Shown: positions 46,392 to 54,618 of the stretch, one piece after another
How positions within the stretch are numbered: the stretch's first letter is position 1
Layout of the letters: each line of letters begins with the position of its first letter
NCBI GenBank assembly: GCA_002714425.1
Contig: PAXI01000002.1
Span: 37,224 to 101,223 of the forward strand
Direction of reading: 5' to 3'
Length of the DNA: 64,000 nucleotides
From: Chloroflexota bacterium
Lineage (GTDB): Bacteria; Chloroflexota; Dehalococcoidia; Lucifugimonadales; Lucifugimonadaceae
Notes under the pieces: generated by a model
Database searches by the model: none
What the model was told of the DNA's origin: nothing
Seen by the model: the letters and a program-made list of their open reading frames with translations, nothing else
Program-made: the position numbers and the translations under genes

Positions 46392-46518
46392 ATTTAAAAT
46401 CTCCCTTAATGCCACAGAATATCTCATAATCAATCAATTCTTTGACATCAGGATCATCACCACATAATTTACAGTTTTTATCTCTCTTTATATTTATTTC
46501 CCTAAACTCCATATTTAA
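46296..46518. repeat. Imperfect tandem repeat, two copies of about 102 bases at a 121-base period
   Basis: Copy 1 (about 46296-46397) and copy 2 (about 46417-46518) align without gaps at an offset of 121 bases with only a handful of mismatches, for example around TCATAATC(G/A)ATCAATTCTTTG and CACCA(A/C)ATAATTTACAG. Copy 2 is the coding end of the E1-like gene; copy 1 is downstream of it. The 19 bases between copies are the unique stop region of the gene. Confidence 0.85.
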
Positions 46519-47220
46519 TGCATCAATCAAAATCATTCTACTAGATAAAACATTTCCAACACCCATAATAATTTTCACAGCCTCTATTGCTTGAATTGAA
46601 CCAACTAATCCAGGTAAAGCTCCGATCACTCCTGCCTCAGCACAGTTAGGAACTTGACCTGGCGGTGGAGGATCTGGAAACATACACCTGTAACAACTTT
46701 TTCCGGGAATATAAGTGGTTGCCTGACCATCAAAGACAAGAATTGCTCCATCTACAAGAGGTTTTTTAGCGAAAAAACTTGCATCATTTACTAAATATCT
46801 TGTAGCAAAGTTATCAGCTCCATTTATAATAACGTCATAATCCGGGATGATTTTCATAGCATTTTCTGACGATATCGGTTCTTCATGTAAAATTACATTA
46901 ATATCTGGGTTATGAGCCATTAAAGTTTCTTTTGCTGAAACAACTTTAGGGCGACCTACATCACTATCTGAATGCAAAATCTGCCTTTGAAGATTTGTTA
47001 CATCAACTACATCAAAGTCTACAATTCCAATAGTTCCTACTCCCGCTAATGCAAGATATAATGCAACAGGAGATCCTAATCCACCAGCGCCAATAATTAA
47101 TACTTTGGAATTGAGCAGTTTTCTTTGTCCAATACTTCCTACTCCATTCATGATTAGGTGTCTACTATACCTCTTTACTTGAGATGGTGTTAAAGGGGGT
47201 AAATTTTCTAGATTATCCAT
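46381..47220 (-). CDS. E1-like sulfur-carrier adenylyltransferase (MoeB/ThiF/HesA family)
   Basis: Adenylates the C-terminal Gly-Gly of a small ubiquitin-like protein (ThiS, MoaD or CysO) so it can receive sulfur. The nucleotide motif GAGGLGS is at residues 44-50, followed by DVTNLQRQ, INGADNFATRYLVND, a first zinc pair CYRC, NCAEAGVIGALPG, and a second zinc pair CKLCG near the end. There is no C-terminal rhodanese domain, so it is not MoeZ-like. The start at ATG 47220 is chosen because GGGGA lies 6 bases upstream, giving 279 residues; a TTG at 47232 overlaps that site. It lies between the Rrf2 gene and cysM. Its exact partner is undecided. Confidence 0.88.
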   Translation of the reverse strand: MDNLENLPPLTPSQVKRYSRHLIMNGVGSIGQRKLLNSKVLIIGAGGLGSPVALYLALAGVGTIGIVDFDVVDVTNLQRQILHSDSDVGRPKVVSAKETLMAHNPDINVILHEEPISSENAMKIIPDYDVIINGADNFATRYLVNDASFFAKKPLVDGAILVFDGQATTYIPGKSCYRCMFPDPPPPGQVPNCAEAGVIGALPGLVGSIQAIEAVKIIMGVGNVLSSRMILIDALNMEFREINIKRDKNCKLCGDDPDVKELIDYEIFCGIKGDFKYGV

Positions 47221-47235
47221 TACTATCCCCAAAAA

Positions 47236-47670
47236 TTAGAACTTTATTGTTATTGATTTTTTTTTATTATATTTTATTGACAAGTCATAAATTGAAACAG
47301 AACTTAAATGTTTCAATAAAATTTCTTCAACCTCTGTCCATAAATCTTTTTGCGAACAGTCATGAGACAAAATACAACTCTCAGGTAAATCTACACAATC
47401 AAAAGGTGCAAGTGAGTATTCAACAGCATTTATTACATCCTTAACAGAAACTGTTTTAGGATCCATAATAAGTTTATGACCACCATTTGGCCCTCTTTTT
47501 GATTCAATGATTTTTGATTTATGAAGATCTGCACATATTCTAAGTAAAAAAGGAGCAGGAATATGTTGGGACGAAGAAATATCTTGAGTAGGAATAAACT
47601 CATCTTTATTCGATTGTGCCAAATGAACAAGAGTTCTGACACCATAATCAATTTTTATAGGGATAATCAT
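47236..47670 (-). CDS. Rrf2-family transcriptional regulator with Fe-S-type cysteines
   Basis: A 144-residue winged-helix regulator (YGVRTLVHLAQ, DISSSQHIPAPFLLRICADLHKSKII, SKRGPNGGHKL). It has C92-x6-C99-x5-C105, almost the spacing and position of the IscR cluster ligands (92, 98, 104), so a 2Fe-2S or related sensor is likely. IscR and CymR relatives control Fe-S assembly or cysteine metabolism. It is followed 15 bases later by the E1-like gene and cysM, so it probably senses sulfur or Fe-S status and controls this run. The ATG has no Shine-Dalgarno; see the promoter entry. Confidence 0.9.
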   Translation of the reverse strand: MIIPIKIDYGVRTLVHLAQSNKDEFIPTQDISSSQHIPAPFLLRICADLHKSKIIESKRGPNGGHKLIMDPKTVSVKDVINAVEYSLAPFDCVDLPESCILSHDCSQKDLWTEVEEILLKHLSSVSIYDLSIKYNKKKSITIKF

Positions 47671-47677
47671 ACTATCT

Positions 47678-47706
47678 ATTATACAATTTTATTTTTTCAT
47701 TGGAAA
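47678..47706 (-). promoter_or_regulatory. Candidate promoter for a leaderless Rrf2 transcript
   Basis: On the minus strand TTTCCA (47706-47701) and a perfect TATAAT (47683-47678) are spaced by 17 bases. Only 7 bases separate TATAAT from the ATG at 47670, so transcription would begin at or next to the start codon. Confidence 0.5.
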
Positions 47707-47737
47707 TTATACTATTTTCTCAATTTACTATAAATAT

Positions 47738-47754
47738 ACACTTTAATAAAGTGT
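47738..47754. promoter_or_regulatory. Inverted repeat, possible operator between rplY and the Rrf2 gene
   Basis: ACACTTT (47738-47744) and AAAGTGT (47748-47754) form a perfect 7-base inverted repeat around AAT. It lies in the divergent gap, upstream of the Rrf2 promoter and about 45 bases before rplY. A palindrome beside an Rrf2 gene is a natural autoregulatory site, but AT-rich palindromes also occur by chance. Confidence 0.4.
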
Positions 47755-47799
47755 GGTAAAATTGATTTATGCTATTTATAATTCTAATTGGAGAATAGA

Positions 47800-48480
47800 T
47801 TGGCCAAGAATATCATCCTTAACGTAGAAAACCGAAACACTTTTGGAAAAAAAAATCGTTCACTAAGGCGAAACGGAATTACTCCTGTACATGTATACGG
47901 ATTAAAATCTGATTCCCTTTCGCTACAAGCTAATAAAAAAGATCTCATATCTGTACTAAAAAGTGCAGGCAGGACAACACCTGTAAGCATCAAAATAAAA
48001 GATGGTGAGGAAACCATTACAATTGTGAGAGAAATCGATAGACATGCTGTATCAGGAGATATCCAGCACGTTGATTTTTTGAGAGTTGATGTAAATGAAG
48101 AAGTTGAATCACCTGTTCCGGTAATTTTGATTAATCAAGATAAGGCGCCTGGAACTGCAGGTGGAGCTGGGGTAGTAACTCAAGGAACTTTTGAAATTAC
48201 TGTAAGAGCAAAACCTTTTGATATGCCAAATGAATTGGAAGCAGATTGTTCAGTCTTGGATGATTTAGAAGCGACAATTTTATCTAGTGATATTATGCTA
48301 GGCGAAGGCGTTTCATTGTCAAGTTCAAGTGATGATAGAATTGCATGGATTCAGCCTCCAAGAGTTGTGGTTGAAGAAACTGCAGATTCAGAGGAAGGTA
48401 CTTCTGAAGAAGGAGATGAATCTGCGGAAGATTCTAATGCCTCAGACGAACAGCAAGAAAGCACTTCTGAAGAATCTTAG
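47800..48480 (+). CDS. rplY: 50S ribosomal protein L25, long (CTC/TL5) form
   Basis: Binds 5S rRNA in the central protuberance. From TTG 47800 it reads MAKNIILNVENRNTFGKKNRSLRRNGITPVHVYG, the family N-terminus; GGAG at 47790-47793 is 6 bases upstream and rules out the earlier in-frame TTG at 47788. The L25 domain is followed by the TL5-type beta domain (EEVESPVPVILINQDKAPG) and an acidic Glu/Ser/Asp tail of about 30 residues. Length is 226 residues. Confidence 0.95.
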   Translation: MAKNIILNVENRNTFGKKNRSLRRNGITPVHVYGLKSDSLSLQANKKDLISVLKSAGRTTPVSIKIKDGEETITIVREIDRHAVSGDIQHVDFLRVDVNEEVESPVPVILINQDKAPGTAGGAGVVTQGTFEITVRAKPFDMPNELEADCSVLDDLEATILSSDIMLGEGVSLSSSSDDRIAWIQPPRVVVEETADSEEGTSEEGDESAEDSNASDEQQESTSEES

Positions 48481-48545
48481 TCAAAAAATAAACTATTAGA
48501 ATTTAGCTGTAAAATATACTTACTAATTACCCTTGGAGGGTAAAA

Positions 48546-50075
48546 ATGGATATTCTTTTAGTCGCTATTTTAATTGCATTATCAGCTATTATTATAGGAT
48601 TTTTCTTTGGTTTTCAATTTCATAATTTATACTCATCTCGATCAATAAAAGCAACAAAAGAAGCAGTAGATCAACAATTACAAAGAGCAAATTCTCGTAG
48701 TAAAGAAATACTTCTAGAAGCTAAAGAAGAATCACTTAAAATAAGATCAGAAACTGAAAGAAATATTAATGAGCAAAAATTAGAAATTCAGTCTATTAGT
48801 AACAAAATTGACACAAATAAAGAATTAATTGAGCAAAAACAAAAAGCACTAATTGATAAAGAAAAAGTTTTATCACAGAAGAAAAATGAAATACAGCATG
48901 AGCTAAAGTCTTTAGAAGAAAACAAGAAAGAAATTTCACTAGAACTTGAAAAAATAAGTGGTTTATCAATATCAAATGCGAAAGAAAAATTGATACAAAC
49001 AGCTGAAGAACAAATTAAGTTTGAGATATCAAAAAAATATAGAGACGCAGATCTAATTGCGCAGGAGGAATATGAACAAAAGGCTAAAATGATACTTTCA
49101 GAAACAATGCAGAGATATGCGAGCGAAGTTGTTTCGGAAGTATCTTTAAGTCGAATAAATCTTCCTAATGAGGAAATGAAAGGTAGACTAATTGGTAGAG
49201 AAGGAAGAAATATCAGATCGATTGAATCAGCAACTGGAGTTGATGTAATAATAGATGACATACCTGAAACAATTACAATTTCTTGTTTTGATCCTATAAG
49301 AAGAGAAATCGCAAAATTAACTATTGAAAATTTAATTAAAGATGGAAGAATAAATCCTTCTAGGGTTGAAGAAACTATGGCTAGAGTGAAGAGAGATTTA
49401 GATACTAATATAAAAAAAATAGGCCAAAAGGCTACATTTGAGATTAATGTAAAAGGGCTACACCCAGAATTAATTTATCACATGGGCATGCTGGATTATA
49501 GATTTAGTTACGGAGAAAATGTGCTTAATCACTCTATAGAAGTCGGTTCTATAGCAGGTATGTTAGCAAGTCAAATTGGAGCTAATGTAGAAACAGCAAA
49601 AACTGCAGGATTTTTACATGATATCGGTAAGTCTCTTACACATAAAATAGATGGTCCTCATGCGTTAATTGGAGCTGACTTAGCAAAAAAATTTGGTCAA
49701 AATGATAAAGTAATAACCGCTATTAAGGAGCATCACGACACTGAAATGACGACTGTAGAATCGTTTTTAGTTGCAGCAGCAGACGCAATAAGCGCAGCAA
49801 GACCAGGAGCTAGAAATGATTCAATGGAAAATTATATCGAAAGGCTTGAGGCGCTGGAAAATATCGCTTTGCAGTTTGATGAAGTAAGTAATGTTTATGC
49901 AATTCAGGCTGGTAGAGAAGTAAGAATTTTAGTAAACCCAGAAAAAGTAAATGACATTCAGGCTTCAGAACTTGCAAGAAAAATAGTTAAGAAAATTGAG
50001 GATGAATTACAATATCCTGGTCAAATCAAAATTGTAGTAATCAGAGAATCAAGAATAGAAGAAATGGCACAATAA
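48546..50075 (+). CDS. rny: Ribonuclease Y
   Basis: A membrane-anchored endoribonuclease that starts mRNA decay. An N-terminal membrane helix (residues 2-24) is followed by a long coiled coil (about 35-185), a KH domain (GRLIGREGRNIRSIESATGVDVIIDD) and an HD domain with HDIGKS and EHHDTE. At 509 residues it matches the family (about 520). TTGGAGGG upstream of the ATG is a strong ribosome site. ymdB begins 2 bases after the stop, a pair also seen in Bacillus. Confidence 0.96.
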   Translation: MDILLVAILIALSAIIIGFFFGFQFHNLYSSRSIKATKEAVDQQLQRANSRSKEILLEAKEESLKIRSETERNINEQKLEIQSISNKIDTNKELIEQKQKALIDKEKVLSQKKNEIQHELKSLEENKKEISLELEKISGLSISNAKEKLIQTAEEQIKFEISKKYRDADLIAQEEYEQKAKMILSETMQRYASEVVSEVSLSRINLPNEEMKGRLIGREGRNIRSIESATGVDVIIDDIPETITISCFDPIRREIAKLTIENLIKDGRINPSRVEETMARVKRDLDTNIKKIGQKATFEINVKGLHPELIYHMGMLDYRFSYGENVLNHSIEVGSIAGMLASQIGANVETAKTAGFLHDIGKSLTHKIDGPHALIGADLAKKFGQNDKVITAIKEHHDTEMTTVESFLVAAADAISAARPGARNDSMENYIERLEALENIALQFDEVSNVYAIQAGREVRILVNPEKVNDIQASELARKIVKKIEDELQYPGQIKIVVIRESRIEEMAQ

Positions 50076-50077
50076 TA

Positions 50078-50857
50078 ATGAAAATACTAATGATCGGAGA
50101 TGTAGTTGGAAGAGGTGGTAGAACTACTGTAAAAAATATATTACCTGATTTAATTAATGAATACCAAATAGACTTTGTAACCTTACAAGGCGAAAATATG
50201 GCATCAGGTTTTGGTCTTACATTAGAAACTGTTATGGAGATGCTAGAGGTAGGGGTTGATGTAATAACATCGGGGAATCATGTCTGGGATAAAAACGAAT
50301 TTATAGAGCATCTTGATAATCCAAAAATACCTGTGATAAGACCAATGAATTATCCAATGAATACTCCAGGTAGAGGATATTTATATGATTCCAGTCCAGT
50401 TGGTGTAGTAAACATAATTGGTAGAGTTTGGGTTGGAGAATTTGATTCTCCTTTTTCAGTAATGGATGAAGTATTGAGCAATATATATATTGATAAAAAA
50501 CCAATTATTGTTGATTTTCATGCTGAAGCTACATCTGAAAAAGCTGCATTAGGTTGGCATTTAGATGGAAGAGTTACAGCTGTTGTTGGAACGCATACAC
50601 ATGTACCAACTGCGGATTGTAAGATACTACCCAATGGAACTGCGTTTGTATCAGACCTTGGAATGGTCGGGGCTGAAAATTCTATATTAGGTGCTGAAGT
50701 TGAAGGATCATTAAACCGTTTTCTGACCAGTCGTAAACATCGAATGAGACCAGAAACAAAAGGTATTATGAATTTTAATTCTGTATTAATTACTACTAAT
50801 GATACTAATAATAGAGCTATTAGTATTGAAAGAATTGATAGAAAAATTGAAATTTAA
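50078..50857 (+). CDS. ymdB: YmdB-type metallophosphoesterase
   Basis: A 259-residue dinuclear metal phosphoesterase with reported 2',3'-cAMP phosphodiesterase activity in Bacillus. Metal residues are in MIGDVVGRGG, SGNHVWDK, VDFHAEATSEKAA and VGTHTHVPTAD; FVSDLGMVGAENSILG is family-specific. It follows rny by 2 bases. In Bacillus YmdB influences RNase Y and biofilm switching, so co-regulation is plausible. Confidence 0.93.
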   Translation: MKILMIGDVVGRGGRTTVKNILPDLINEYQIDFVTLQGENMASGFGLTLETVMEMLEVGVDVITSGNHVWDKNEFIEHLDNPKIPVIRPMNYPMNTPGRGYLYDSSPVGVVNIIGRVWVGEFDSPFSVMDEVLSNIYIDKKPIIVDFHAEATSEKAALGWHLDGRVTAVVGTHTHVPTADCKILPNGTAFVSDLGMVGAENSILGAEVEGSLNRFLTSRKHRMRPETKGIMNFNSVLITTNDTNNRAISIERIDRKIEI

Positions 50858-50872
50858 GATAACTAAAAATAA

Positions 50873-51790
50873 ATGAATTATCAAAATTATGATAGTAGAT
50901 ATAGTGATCACAAAATAATTACTAACTATTCATGGCCGATACAAATTGACTTACATTTACATACAACTAAATCTGACGGTAATCTAACTCCATCTGAGTT
51001 AATCAAACTAATAGATAGAACAAATTTAAAAGTAATTTCAATAACCGACCATGACAATATCAATGGCTTAGAAGAGGCAAGAAAAGAAGTAGACTTAAGA
51101 GAAAACCTAACCTTAATCAATGGTATAGAATTAAGCACAATAAATAATAAAGATGAAATACATATTCTAGGTTATTTCATTGATGTTCATTCAAAAAAAC
51201 TTATAAATAAAATTGAAGAACTGAAGATGGAAAGAATAGAATCCTCAAAGAAAATTGTTAGTTTCTTGAGGGATAAAAATATATTTTTATCATGGGAAGA
51301 AATATATTCTAAAACAAGTGGGATAATAGGAAGGCCTCATTTAGCCAGAGCTATGATTAGGCAAAATTATGTTAACTCTGTAAATGAAGCATTTGAAAAA
51401 TATCTAAATGATGAAAATATTAAGAATATGAAAAAATATAAAATTAATACATTTGATGCTATAAGCTTAATACAGGATGCTGGAGGCGTGCCTGTAATTG
51501 CTCATCCAAAAAGTATAAATAGTTTGAATAATCAAATTGAGAAATTGGTTGATGCAGGACTATCTGGTATTGAAGTATATGCGGAAAAATATGGTCAAAT
51601 TACACAAAGTTATTACCTGAAAATATGCGAAAAATACAATCTAATTCCTACTGGAGGAACCGATTATCATGCAAATAATCAGAAATATGAAATGATGCCA
51701 GGCATGAATGGACCTCCATACTCGACTTATGAACATTTAATTGAAAAAGCCAAAAGTATTCATGGAAATAATATAGGTCAAAAAATTTAA
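50873..51790 (+). CDS. PHP-domain phosphoesterase (TrpH/YciV-like)
   Basis: A 305-residue polymerase-and-histidinol-phosphatase domain enzyme. Metal-binding His28, His30 and Asp35 (IDLHLHTTKSDG), SITDHDNINGLEEA, GIELST, GRPHLARAM, IAHPKSI and GGTDYHA give all the PHP motifs. Relatives (RNase AM) hydrolyse 3',5'-bisphosphonucleosides and trim RNA 5' ends, consistent with the neighbouring rny and ymdB, but the substrate is inferred from family alone. Confidence 0.88.
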   Translation: MNYQNYDSRYSDHKIITNYSWPIQIDLHLHTTKSDGNLTPSELIKLIDRTNLKVISITDHDNINGLEEARKEVDLRENLTLINGIELSTINNKDEIHILGYFIDVHSKKLINKIEELKMERIESSKKIVSFLRDKNIFLSWEEIYSKTSGIIGRPHLARAMIRQNYVNSVNEAFEKYLNDENIKNMKKYKINTFDAISLIQDAGGVPVIAHPKSINSLNNQIEKLVDAGLSGIEVYAEKYGQITQSYYLKICEKYNLIPTGGTDYHANNQKYEMMPGMNGPPYSTYEHLIEKAKSIHGNNIGQKI

Positions 51791-51794
51791 TATT

Positions 51795-52469
51795 ATGGAT
51801 ATAAACTCAATAATAATAATAATTTTTTCATTTTTGATTGGATCTATTCCATCTGCATATCTTATGGGGAAAAAACTAAAAAGTATTGACCTAACCAAAA
51901 AAGGCTCAAGAAATACAGGTGTTTCAAATTTAACACAAAATACAACCCTATATACAAGCTTACCTGTTATTTTTTTTGATCTATTTATCAAAGGTTTTTT
52001 ACCTATATTTTTGTGTTCTGATTCAATTTTTTCACTAGATATAAGTACCAAAATTTTATGTGGGATGGCAAGTTTGATTGGACATAATTGGTCCATTTTT
52101 TTAAATTTTAAAGGTGGAAGAGGAATCGCTACTCTTATTGGAATAATTCTTGCACTAGATTATAATTTATTTGTGATTTTTACCGGCATAATTGCTATAG
52201 GATTTTTATTTTCTCCAATAAAAGATTCTGCACTTTGGTGGATAATATCAATAATTTGCACACCACTATACACAATTATTTTGGGGCTTACAATTGAACT
52301 AACTCTTTTTACATTTATGCTTTCTTTTGTGATAATTCTTAAAAGACTGCTTTCGAATAAAGAAGAGACAAAAACTAAAACTAGTATAAATTTAATTCTA
52401 CTTAGATTATTTTTTGATAGAGATATTTATGATAGAAAAAAATGGATAAATCGTAATATTGATGAATAA
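51795..52469 (+). CDS. plsY: Acyl-phosphate:glycerol-3-phosphate acyltransferase PlsY
   Basis: A membrane enzyme making lysophosphatidic acid, the first acylation in phospholipid synthesis. Three motifs are visible: GSIPSAYLMGK, KGSRNTGVSNL (GSGNxGATN-like, with Arg and Val substitutions) and GHNWSIFLNFKGGRGIATLIG. There are about six hydrophobic segments. At 224 residues it is slightly longer than the usual 200 because of a basic tail. It starts 4 bases after the PHP gene. Confidence 0.9.
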   Translation: MDINSIIIIIFSFLIGSIPSAYLMGKKLKSIDLTKKGSRNTGVSNLTQNTTLYTSLPVIFFDLFIKGFLPIFLCSDSIFSLDISTKILCGMASLIGHNWSIFLNFKGGRGIATLIGIILALDYNLFVIFTGIIAIGFLFSPIKDSALWWIISIICTPLYTIILGLTIELTLFTFMLSFVIILKRLLSNKEETKTKTSINLILLRLFFDRDIYDRKKWINRNIDE

Positions 52470-53003
52470 ATGACTTTAACGTACTGCAATAAACATAATG
52501 ATATAACGACAAATCTAAAATGCTCTAGATGTGATAATTTCATATGTACTCGATGCATGAATCAAACACCTGTAGGGATAAAATGTAAAGATTGTGCATC
52601 AATTGGAAAGCCACAAATTCTAATATTATCTAAAACCGCTACATTTTTTATATTAATAAATTCAATTATCATATCCATAATATTAGGATTATTCTTAAGT
52701 TTATTTTTGTGGCTAATTTGGAATTTTCTACCAACATCAAACTTTCAAATTGGTAATGTATTTTTTGCAGTTGTAATAGCTATATTAGGTTCACAAGTAG
52801 GTGAAATTATAAGAAAAATTAGTAAAAATAAAATAAATCCTAAAATAAGAATAATTGCTGCTTTTAGCATGTTTTTAATCTGGTTTTCTTCAATAATTTT
52901 TTCAAATTTCTTAAGTTTGCCATTAGGGATTTATTTCAATATCATTAACCTTGTTGGACTTGGAATAGGTTCATACATAGCAATGAATAAAAATAGAAAC
53001 TGA
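52470..53003 (+). CDS. B-box-like zinc-finger membrane protein
   Basis: A 177-residue protein starting directly after plsY. The N-terminal 45 residues hold a treble-clef/B-box-like zinc set: C6-x2-H9, C18-x2-C21, C26-x2-C29 and C39-x2-C42. Four hydrophobic segments follow (about 50-75, 85-105, 125-145, 150-170). Proteins with this layout are widespread hypothetical proteins; the finger may bind another protein at the inner membrane face. I recognise no gene name or reaction. Confidence 0.75.
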   Translation: MTLTYCNKHNDITTNLKCSRCDNFICTRCMNQTPVGIKCKDCASIGKPQILILSKTATFFILINSIIISIILGLFLSLFLWLIWNFLPTSNFQIGNVFFAVVIAILGSQVGEIIRKISKNKINPKIRIIAAFSMFLIWFSSIIFSNFLSLPLGIYFNIINLVGLGIGSYIAMNKNRN

Positions 53004-53013
53004 GCAGGTAAAT

Positions 53014-54150
53014 ATGGTGTCAAAAACAAAAATTGAAAAAATAGAGCCTATTTTATGGGATAGATGGCTACTCATAAAAATATACTGTGAAGATGGAACA
53101 ATTGGTATAGGTGAAGGTGGAGTACACGGATGGCAAAGACCAACAAAAACCATGATTGAAGTAATGTCAGAATACCTATTAGGGAAAAATCCTCACCTTA
53201 TCGAGCACCACTATCAATGGCTATATAGGTCTTCTCATTTTATGGGTTCAATAGTTCAGGGAGCTCTTTCAGCAATTGATATAGCATTATGGGATATCAA
53301 AGGAAAAAGATTAAGTGTACCTATATATGAACTTATGGGCGGTAAAACTAGAGATAAAGTAAGATGTTATATGCATGTTGGAGGATCAACTAAAGATGAA
53401 TTAGTTGAAAGTGCGCTTCAAGCATCAAAAGATGGTTTTACTGCTGTTAGATTTACGCCATATAATCCGACGAATTTTCACATGCACAAATCATATAGTG
53501 AGTGGGCTGATGATGCAGTACAAAGAGTTGGAGCGGTACGGGAAGCTTTAGGAAATGATGTTGATATATGTGTTGAAATTCATAGACAAATGAATCCTGC
53601 TGAGAGTATTTCTTTAGGAAAAAGATTGGAGCAGTTTAATCCTTTTTTCTACGAGGACCCTATGTTACCAGACAGCCCTGCGATAATGGGAGATATTGCA
53701 AAACAGTGCAACATACCCATTGCTACAGGAGAAAGATTTACCACAATATTTGAATATCAACAATTACTTGAAGCAAAAGCTGCAGCATACATTAGACCAG
53801 ACTTATGTTTATGTGGTGGTTTATCTGGATCCAAAAAAGTTTCAGCTATGGCTGAAGCTTATCATGTAAAAGTCATTCCTCACAACCCTTTATCACCTGT
53901 GAGTACAGCTACTTGTATACAGCTTGATGCTTCCATACCAAATTTTGGATTACAGGAATACACAGGCGAATCAGAACCACCAAAAAGTGAACTACTTAAA
54001 TCACCCCTCGAGTTAAAAAATGGTTATTTAACCGTTCCTGATGGAGTTGGACTAGGAATTGAAATAAATGAGAAATCTCTTAATATGCCAGAAAACCCTA
54101 AAGTATTAGATACTCCAATTGGATTTGATGGCAGTGTTCAAGACAGATAA
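53014..54150 (+). CDS. Enolase-superfamily dehydratase (mandelate racemase/galactonate dehydratase-like)
   Basis: A second, distinct member of the superfamily, 378 residues. The barrel shows TAVRFTPYNP, then Glu188/His190 (VEIHRQMN), Glu214-Asp215 (FYEDPM), Glu240 (TGERF), the catalytic-base-type His290 (VIPHNPLSPV) and Glu315 (LQEYTGE). The spacing resembles D-galactonate dehydratase, with Glu in place of Asp at the first metal position, so an aldonic acid substrate is likely but not identified. It begins 10 bases after the zinc-finger gene. The converging cupin and the MFS/sulfatase pair follow. Confidence 0.85.
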   Translation: MVSKTKIEKIEPILWDRWLLIKIYCEDGTIGIGEGGVHGWQRPTKTMIEVMSEYLLGKNPHLIEHHYQWLYRSSHFMGSIVQGALSAIDIALWDIKGKRLSVPIYELMGGKTRDKVRCYMHVGGSTKDELVESALQASKDGFTAVRFTPYNPTNFHMHKSYSEWADDAVQRVGAVREALGNDVDICVEIHRQMNPAESISLGKRLEQFNPFFYEDPMLPDSPAIMGDIAKQCNIPIATGERFTTIFEYQQLLEAKAAAYIRPDLCLCGGLSGSKKVSAMAEAYHVKVIPHNPLSPVSTATCIQLDASIPNFGLQEYTGESEPPKSELLKSPLELKNGYLTVPDGVGLGIEINEKSLNMPENPKVLDTPIGFDGSVQDR

Positions 54151-54153
54151 ATT

Positions 54154-54540
54154 TTATCTGCCATAATCATCTTCAAGTCTCACAATATCATCCTCGCCAA
54201 GATAATCTCCTGATTGAACCTCTATTATTTCAAGTGGTTCTACAGATGATATATTTTCTATTCTATGATGACAATTTCTTTCAACAAACGCAGACTCTCC
54301 CCTCCCCAAAGTTATTTCGCTATCGTCAATAATAACTTTCGCTGTGCCTCTAGCTACAACCCATGTTTCATCTCGGTGCCTATGCCATTGAAGGGATAAT
54401 CTAGAGTTGATGTTAACTGTTAATCTTTTAACTTGAAATCCATGGCCTGAACTTAATATTTCATAACTACCCCAAGGCCTTTTTACTTTTTTATTATTAA
54501 GCTTACCCTTATTTAAATTTATATTAATTTTTTCTGTCAT
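54154..54540 (-). CDS. Stand-alone cupin, mannose-6-phosphate isomerase type II C-terminal-like
   Basis: A 128-residue single-domain cupin. RPWGSYEIL, FQVKRLTVNINSRLSLQWHRHRDETWVVARGTAKV and ESAFVERNCHHRIEN match the C-terminal isomerase domain of ManC/AlgA-type bifunctional enzymes; the metal-site residues H-x-H-x(3)E and the late histidine are present. The guanylyltransferase half is absent. It could be a phosphomannose isomerase or only a sugar-binding cupin. It is convergent with the dehydratase gene (3 bases apart) and divergent from the MFS gene. Confidence 0.8.
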   Translation of the reverse strand: MTEKININLNKGKLNNKKVKRPWGSYEILSSGHGFQVKRLTVNINSRLSLQWHRHRDETWVVARGTAKVIIDDSEITLGRGESAFVERNCHHRIENISSVEPLEIIEVQSGDYLGEDDIVRLEDDYGR

Positions 54541-54618
54541 ATTAATAAAATATTGTACTTGTTAAGAATAAATAAGTATAAGATATAAAGAGTCAAAAAA
54601 ACATAAAAGTAAAAATAT

